A stretch of 17,628 nucleotides of DNA from Bacteroidota bacterium. Its GTDB lineage: Bacteria > Bacteroidota > Bacteroidia > Flavobacteriales_F > PHOS-HE28. Shown piece by piece: positions 14,565 through 17,628 of this stretch. The notes under the pieces are model-generated. The model searched no databases and was not told the DNA's origin. It worked only from the letters and a program-made list of their open reading frames with translations. Position 1 is the stretch's first letter; each line of letters opens with the position of its first letter. The stretch is from contig JAEYWT010000293.1 in assembly GCA_023428865.1 (NCBI GenBank), forward strand, positions 1-17,628, read 5' to 3'. The position numbers and the translations under genes were made by a program.

Positions 14565-14718
14565 GGGACCTCATCCGTGCAGCATGGTCCGTTGATGCCA
14601 CAGACTCGACAAGGACCGTTGCTCTGTACTCCAAGGGTCGAACCCCAAGCAGTTTTGATCTGCCCGAATGGATCAGTCGTTCGGTTCTGGGTATGAGCAC
14701 TGAGCAAAGCAGGCCGAT

Positions 14719-14803
14719 CCTCAGATCCTACTGCTGCCATTCATGTCCTCTATCCCAAAAAGGTAATGCCAAGACAGACAGAGCTGACCAGTTGGATCTG
14801 AGG
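14719..14803. repeat. 10-bp inverted repeat in a convergent 3' region
   Basis: CCTCAGATCC (14719-14728) is the exact inverse of GGATCTGAGG (14794-14803), separated by 65 bases, in the 246-base gap between two convergent genes. It is not followed by a T run. It could close a long RNA stem-loop or be chance. No other structure or gene is seen in 14565-14810. Confidence 0.3.
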
Positions 14804-14810
14804 CCAGAAC

Positions 14811-17628
14811 TTACTCCGTCTCGCTCTTCCACATGATATCGGTGATGCTCTGGCCGTTCTTGAAGTAGAATGTCCCCCACTTGGCGATCACCTTGGAATA
14901 CTCATCGGCTTTGTTGCCATTCACCACGACACGGCGAATGATCACCTTGTTGCCTTCGGTATAGCTCTCTTCCGTTACTCCTTGTGGGTATTCTTGGGCG
15001 AGTTTGGAACGGTTGAAGTCTGCGAACCCTCGCGGTTGGTTGGTTGGAATGTTGTCGAGCTTCTCCTTGGCAGCGGCACGGGCACTGGCACTGTTCCCGG
15101 CGTAGGTGGCCTCGCGGGCCTGTTGGGCCTGCTTCTCGTCTTCCACTACGCGCTGCTGCACGGCAACGGTCGTAGCTCCACGTTGCGCCAAGTTGTTGTT
15201 CTGCTCTTGAATGCTGACCACCGCTTCGCGTGCTTGTCCGGTGCGCTGTTGACCAGCCTGGACACGCGCCTGCTCTGCATTGGCCACGCTCGCCTTCTGC
15301 TCTTCCATGGTTTCGGTGCGTGCCACCTGCCGTTCGGTCCAGGTAGTCGCGGTGGTCTGCGTAGCCTGCTCCGTTTCCACCTTCGCACCGTACTCCGCTT
15401 GTCTAGCCTGCTCAGCGCGTTGCACACGCTGCGCTTCGGTCTGTTCTAGGTCGGCTCGATATGCCGCCAGCTCATCGGCCCGTTGGATTCGCCGTTGGTC
15501 ATTCCCCTGATAGAGGCGAGCGCCTTCTTCCACCACACGCTCTTTGAGTTCAACATCGGCGTGGCGGCGTACGGCAGCAGCTTCGCCATTTTCCAGTTCT
15601 TCTTGCTCCAATGCTGCGCGCAGCTTCTTGATGCGCTCGTACTTCTCGGCTTCCTCACGCTCACGGGCTTCGCGCATGAAACGCACGGCTTCATCTTCCT
15701 GTGCATCACTCGGTGCGCGCTGGGGCTTCGCTGGTTCAGGTTTGGGGGCGCTTCGTTTCTGCGCAGCGGCTTCCGCCTCCAGGCGTAATCGCTCCTGCTC
15801 GGCCAACAGCTTATCGATCTGGTCGATCTTGGACAAGGGGTAGGTCTCCGTTGGCCGCATATCACTAGCCTGGGAATAGGCGCCTCGTGCAACCGAATAG
15901 TCCTTTGCTGCCATGGCTTTGTCGGCTTCTACGATCAGCCCACGGTATTGCTCTTCCAAGGCTTTTGCATTCTCGCGCGACAAGCGGTCACGCTCTTCAG
16001 CTGCTTTCCGTGCTGCCTCGGCTTCTTGTTCGCGCTTCAAACGGTCTGCTTCAGAACGTTCACGGTCGGCCAAGGCTGCAAGGCGTGCAGCTTCGGCGTC
16101 AGCAGCTTCTTTCGTGCGACGCTCCTCTTCCAGCCGGCGTTGTTCGGCAGCAAGACGCTCAGCATCTGATCGTTTGGCCGCATCAGCCGCCAGTTTCGCA
16201 TCAATAGCGGCCAGTTGGTCGGTCGGGTATTTCTCGCCAGGTTTCACACCCAGTGCAGCGTTGTACTTCTCGCGGGCCTTGTCGAAGTCTTCACCGCGGA
16301 AGGCTAGGTCAGCAGCCGCCAAGAATTCCTTGTAACGCGATTCGATCTCGTCGGCGGCCATGCGCTTTCTGCGCTCCTCCTCCTCCAAACGCGCTTTTTC
16401 CGCAGCGGCAGCTTCGGCGGCCAACCGATCAGCTTCGGCCTTTCGTGCACGCTCCGCGGCTTCGCGGTCTGCAGCGCTCTTCGCTTCCTCGGCCAGGCGT
16501 GCTGCTTCTGCCAGTAATCGTTCGATCTCAGCCAGCTTGTCCTTCGGGTATTGCTCTTCGGACTTCACCCCCGCTGCTGCACTATAGTCGGTGCGGGCTT
16601 GGTCGTACTTCTTGGCAGCAAAGGCTTTATCCGCCGAAGCGATGAGGTCCTTGTAGCGCTGTTCACGCTCCTGCTTCTCGCGCAACAGCCGCTCTTCCTC
16701 CGCTTTGGCGCGTGCTGCGGAATCGAGTTGCTCTTCGATCGCCGTGATCCGGGCCTTCGGATGGGCTTCTGCTGGCTTCAAGGTTAACGCGTCCTTGTAG
16801 TCGTTCAACGCTTCGGAGAGCTTCTTACCATCGAACGCCTTGTCCGCCGAAGCGATCAGGGACTTGTAACGAGCTTCCAATTCCGCAGCCTTCTTCTCTT
16901 CCTCGGCCTTGCGTGCTGCTTCGGCCAGCAAGCGATCAGCTTCTGCCATGCGATCCTTTGGGTACTTCTCCCCAGGCTTAATACCAGAAGCTTCGCCGTA
17001 CTTGGCTTTGGCTGCGGCATAGTCCTGCTTATCGAATTGGGCATCCGCAGCTTCGATCGCAGTCTGGTACTTCGAATCCAACTCGGCCTGCTTGCGTTTG
17101 GCTTCTGCTTCAGCCTTACGGGTGGTGATCAAAGCCAGTTGATCCTTGGGGTATTTCTCCTGACCCTTCAACATCGAGGCTTCGTTGTACTTCTTGGTGG
17201 CTTCGTCCCACTCTTCCTTACCAAACGCCGCATCAGCAGCGGTTATGGCGGCCGCATACTTCTCGTCCAGTTCCTTTTGCTTAGCAGCATCGGCAGCGGC
17301 TTTTTCTGCGGCGGCCTTTTTCGTGGCAATGGCGGAGATCTGGTCCTTCGGATACTTCTCCGCAGGTTTCAACCCGCTAGCCTCGTTGTATTTGGCCGTG
17401 GCTTCATCCCAGGCATCCTTACCGAAGGCTGCGTCGGCTTGCGCGATCACCGCCTTGTACTGCTCGTCCAGTTCCTTGGCCTTACGTTCATCGTCGGCCT
17501 TCTTCGCCAAGTCATCGCGCTTCTTGGCAATGGCAGCGAGTTGGTCCTTGGGGTACTTTTCTGCTGGCTTCAACCCGGCCGCTTCGTTGTACTTGGCTTC
17601 GGCAGCGTCCAACGACTCGCTCTTGAAG
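14811..17628 (-). CDS. Long helical repeat protein with TPR-like units (N-terminus beyond the window)
   Basis: The frame runs off the right edge, so at least 938 residues are visible and the true start is missing. The TTG near 17612 is not a real start, because the preceding bases continue a repeat unit. The N-terminal two thirds consist of seven or more units of about 63-70 residues, two of them stretched to 107-128 by long Ala/Glu/Arg/Lys helices. Each unit holds a pattern like Y-x-x-x-I-x-x-A-D-x-A-F, then A-x-x-x-Y-x-x-A, then K-P-x-E-K-Y-P-K-D, a TPR-like helical hairpin with a charged linker. Then follow a Gln/Glu/Ala-rich segment and a compact C-terminal 83 residues (LAQEYPQGVTEESY, IIRRVVVNGNKADEYSKV, FYFKNGQSITDIMW). 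That tail looks like a conserved domain of Bacteroidota repeat proteins. Location is probably envelope-associated, by analogy. Function unknown. Confidence 0.85.
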   Translation of the reverse strand, partial: FKSESLDAAEAKYNEAAGLKPAEKYPKDQLAAIAKKRDDLAKKADDERKAKELDEQYKAVIAQADAAFGKDAWDEATAKYNEASGLKPAEKYPKDQISAIATKKAAAEKAAADAAKQKELDEKYAAAITAADAAFGKEEWDEATKKYNEASMLKGQEKYPKDQLALITTRKAEAEAKRKQAELDSKYQTAIEAADAQFDKQDYAAAKAKYGEASGIKPGEKYPKDRMAEADRLLAEAARKAEEEKKAAELEARYKSLIASADKAFDGKKLSEALNDYKDALTLKPAEAHPKARITAIEEQLDSAARAKAEEERLLREKQEREQRYKDLIASADKAFAAKKYDQARTDYSAAAGVKSEEQYPKDKLAEIERLLAEAARLAEEAKSAADREAAERARKAEADRLAAEAAAAEKARLEEEERRKRMAADEIESRYKEFLAAADLAFRGEDFDKAREKYNAALGVKPGEKYPTDQLAAIDAKLAADAAKRSDAERLAAEQRRLEEERRTKEAADAEAARLAALADRERSEADRLKREQEAEAARKAAEERDRLSRENAKALEEQYRGLIVEADKAMAAKDYSVARGAYSQASDMRPTETYPLSKIDQIDKLLAEQERLRLEAEAAAQKRSAPKPEPAKPQRAPSDAQEDEAVRFMREAREREEAEKYERIKKLRAALEQEELENGEAAAVRRHADVELKERVVEEGARLYQGNDQRRIQRADELAAYRADLEQTEAQRVQRAEQARQAEYGAKVETEQATQTTATTWTERQVARTETMEEQKASVANAEQARVQAGQQRTGQAREAVVSIQEQNNNLAQRGATTVAVQQRVVEDEKQAQQAREATYAGNSASARAAAKEKLDNIPTNQPRGFADFNRSKLAQEYPQGVTEESYTEGNKVIIRRVVVNGNKADEYSKVIAKWGTFYFKNGQSITDIMWKSETE
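15753..17628 (-). repeat. Array of TPR-like protein units inside the long helical protein
   Basis: Units at about 17271-17471, 17082-17270, 16881-17081, 16668-16880, 16347-16667, 15963-16346 and 15753-15962, plus a partial one at the right edge. All carry the KPxEKYPKD-type motif or a close variant (SEEQYPKDK, AEAHPKARI, TETYPLSKI). The edge-proximal copies are closest at the DNA level and the inner ones diverge, with Ala/Glu/Arg insertions in the fifth and sixth. Confidence 0.85.

Noticed and set aside
15753..17628. Possible CRISPR or satellite repeat array
   Set aside because: The repetition is at protein level, in frame, with period ~190-390 bases and diverged DNA copies. There are no short identical repeats with unique spacers.

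Overview
The window looks like a chromosomal piece of a Bacteroidota bacterium, most likely a fairly GC-rich member of the Flavobacteriales. The evidence is two secreted proteins with type IX secretion (T9SS, Por) C-terminal sorting domains, a thioredoxin-like protein with DUF4369/DUF5106-type N-terminal regions, a PIN-PhoH fusion, a SiaC/DUF1987-type protein, several upstream elements of the Bacteroidota form TAnnTTTG, and few Shine-Dalgarno sequences. There are no tRNAs, rRNAs, transposases or CRISPR arrays, and the region reads as core chromosome.

Layout, left to right. Positions 2-130: C-terminal tail of a truncated plus-strand gene. Then 132-680, a secreted TPR protein, and 677-1087, a small secreted Cys-containing protein; they overlap by four bases and end at a strong hairpin terminator (1112-1147). 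1229-1621: SiaC-like regulatory phosphoprotein. 1750-3084 (minus): PIN-PhoH ATPase with a good promoter. 3085-3721: gene-poor gap with a doubtful small minus-strand ORF, two hairpins and a candidate promoter. 3722-9241: giant 1839-residue T9SS-exported protein built from duplicated modules, with its own terminator. 9609-11231 (minus): T9SS-exported glucose/sorbosone-dehydrogenase-like protein, convergent with the giant gene. 11350-12945: peptide chain release factor 3 (prfC), divergent from the dehydrogenase with back-to-back TAnnTTTG elements between them. 13068-14564: periplasmic thioredoxin-family protein whose -7 element lies 5 bases from the start codon. 14811-17628 (minus): 5'-truncated gene for a long Ala/Glu/Lys-rich protein made of repeated ~65-residue TPR-like units plus a conserved-looking C-terminal domain.

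The genes do not form one pathway. Housekeeping genes (prfC, phoH) sit among envelope or secreted proteins: two T9SS cargos, a thioredoxin-like lipid- or periplasm-side protein, a secreted TPR protein and the repeat protein. No complete novel system is demonstrable. The most unusual items are the repeat protein at the right edge, the modular duplication in the giant adhesin-like protein, the apparently leaderless thioredoxin-family gene, and the orphan SiaC homologue.
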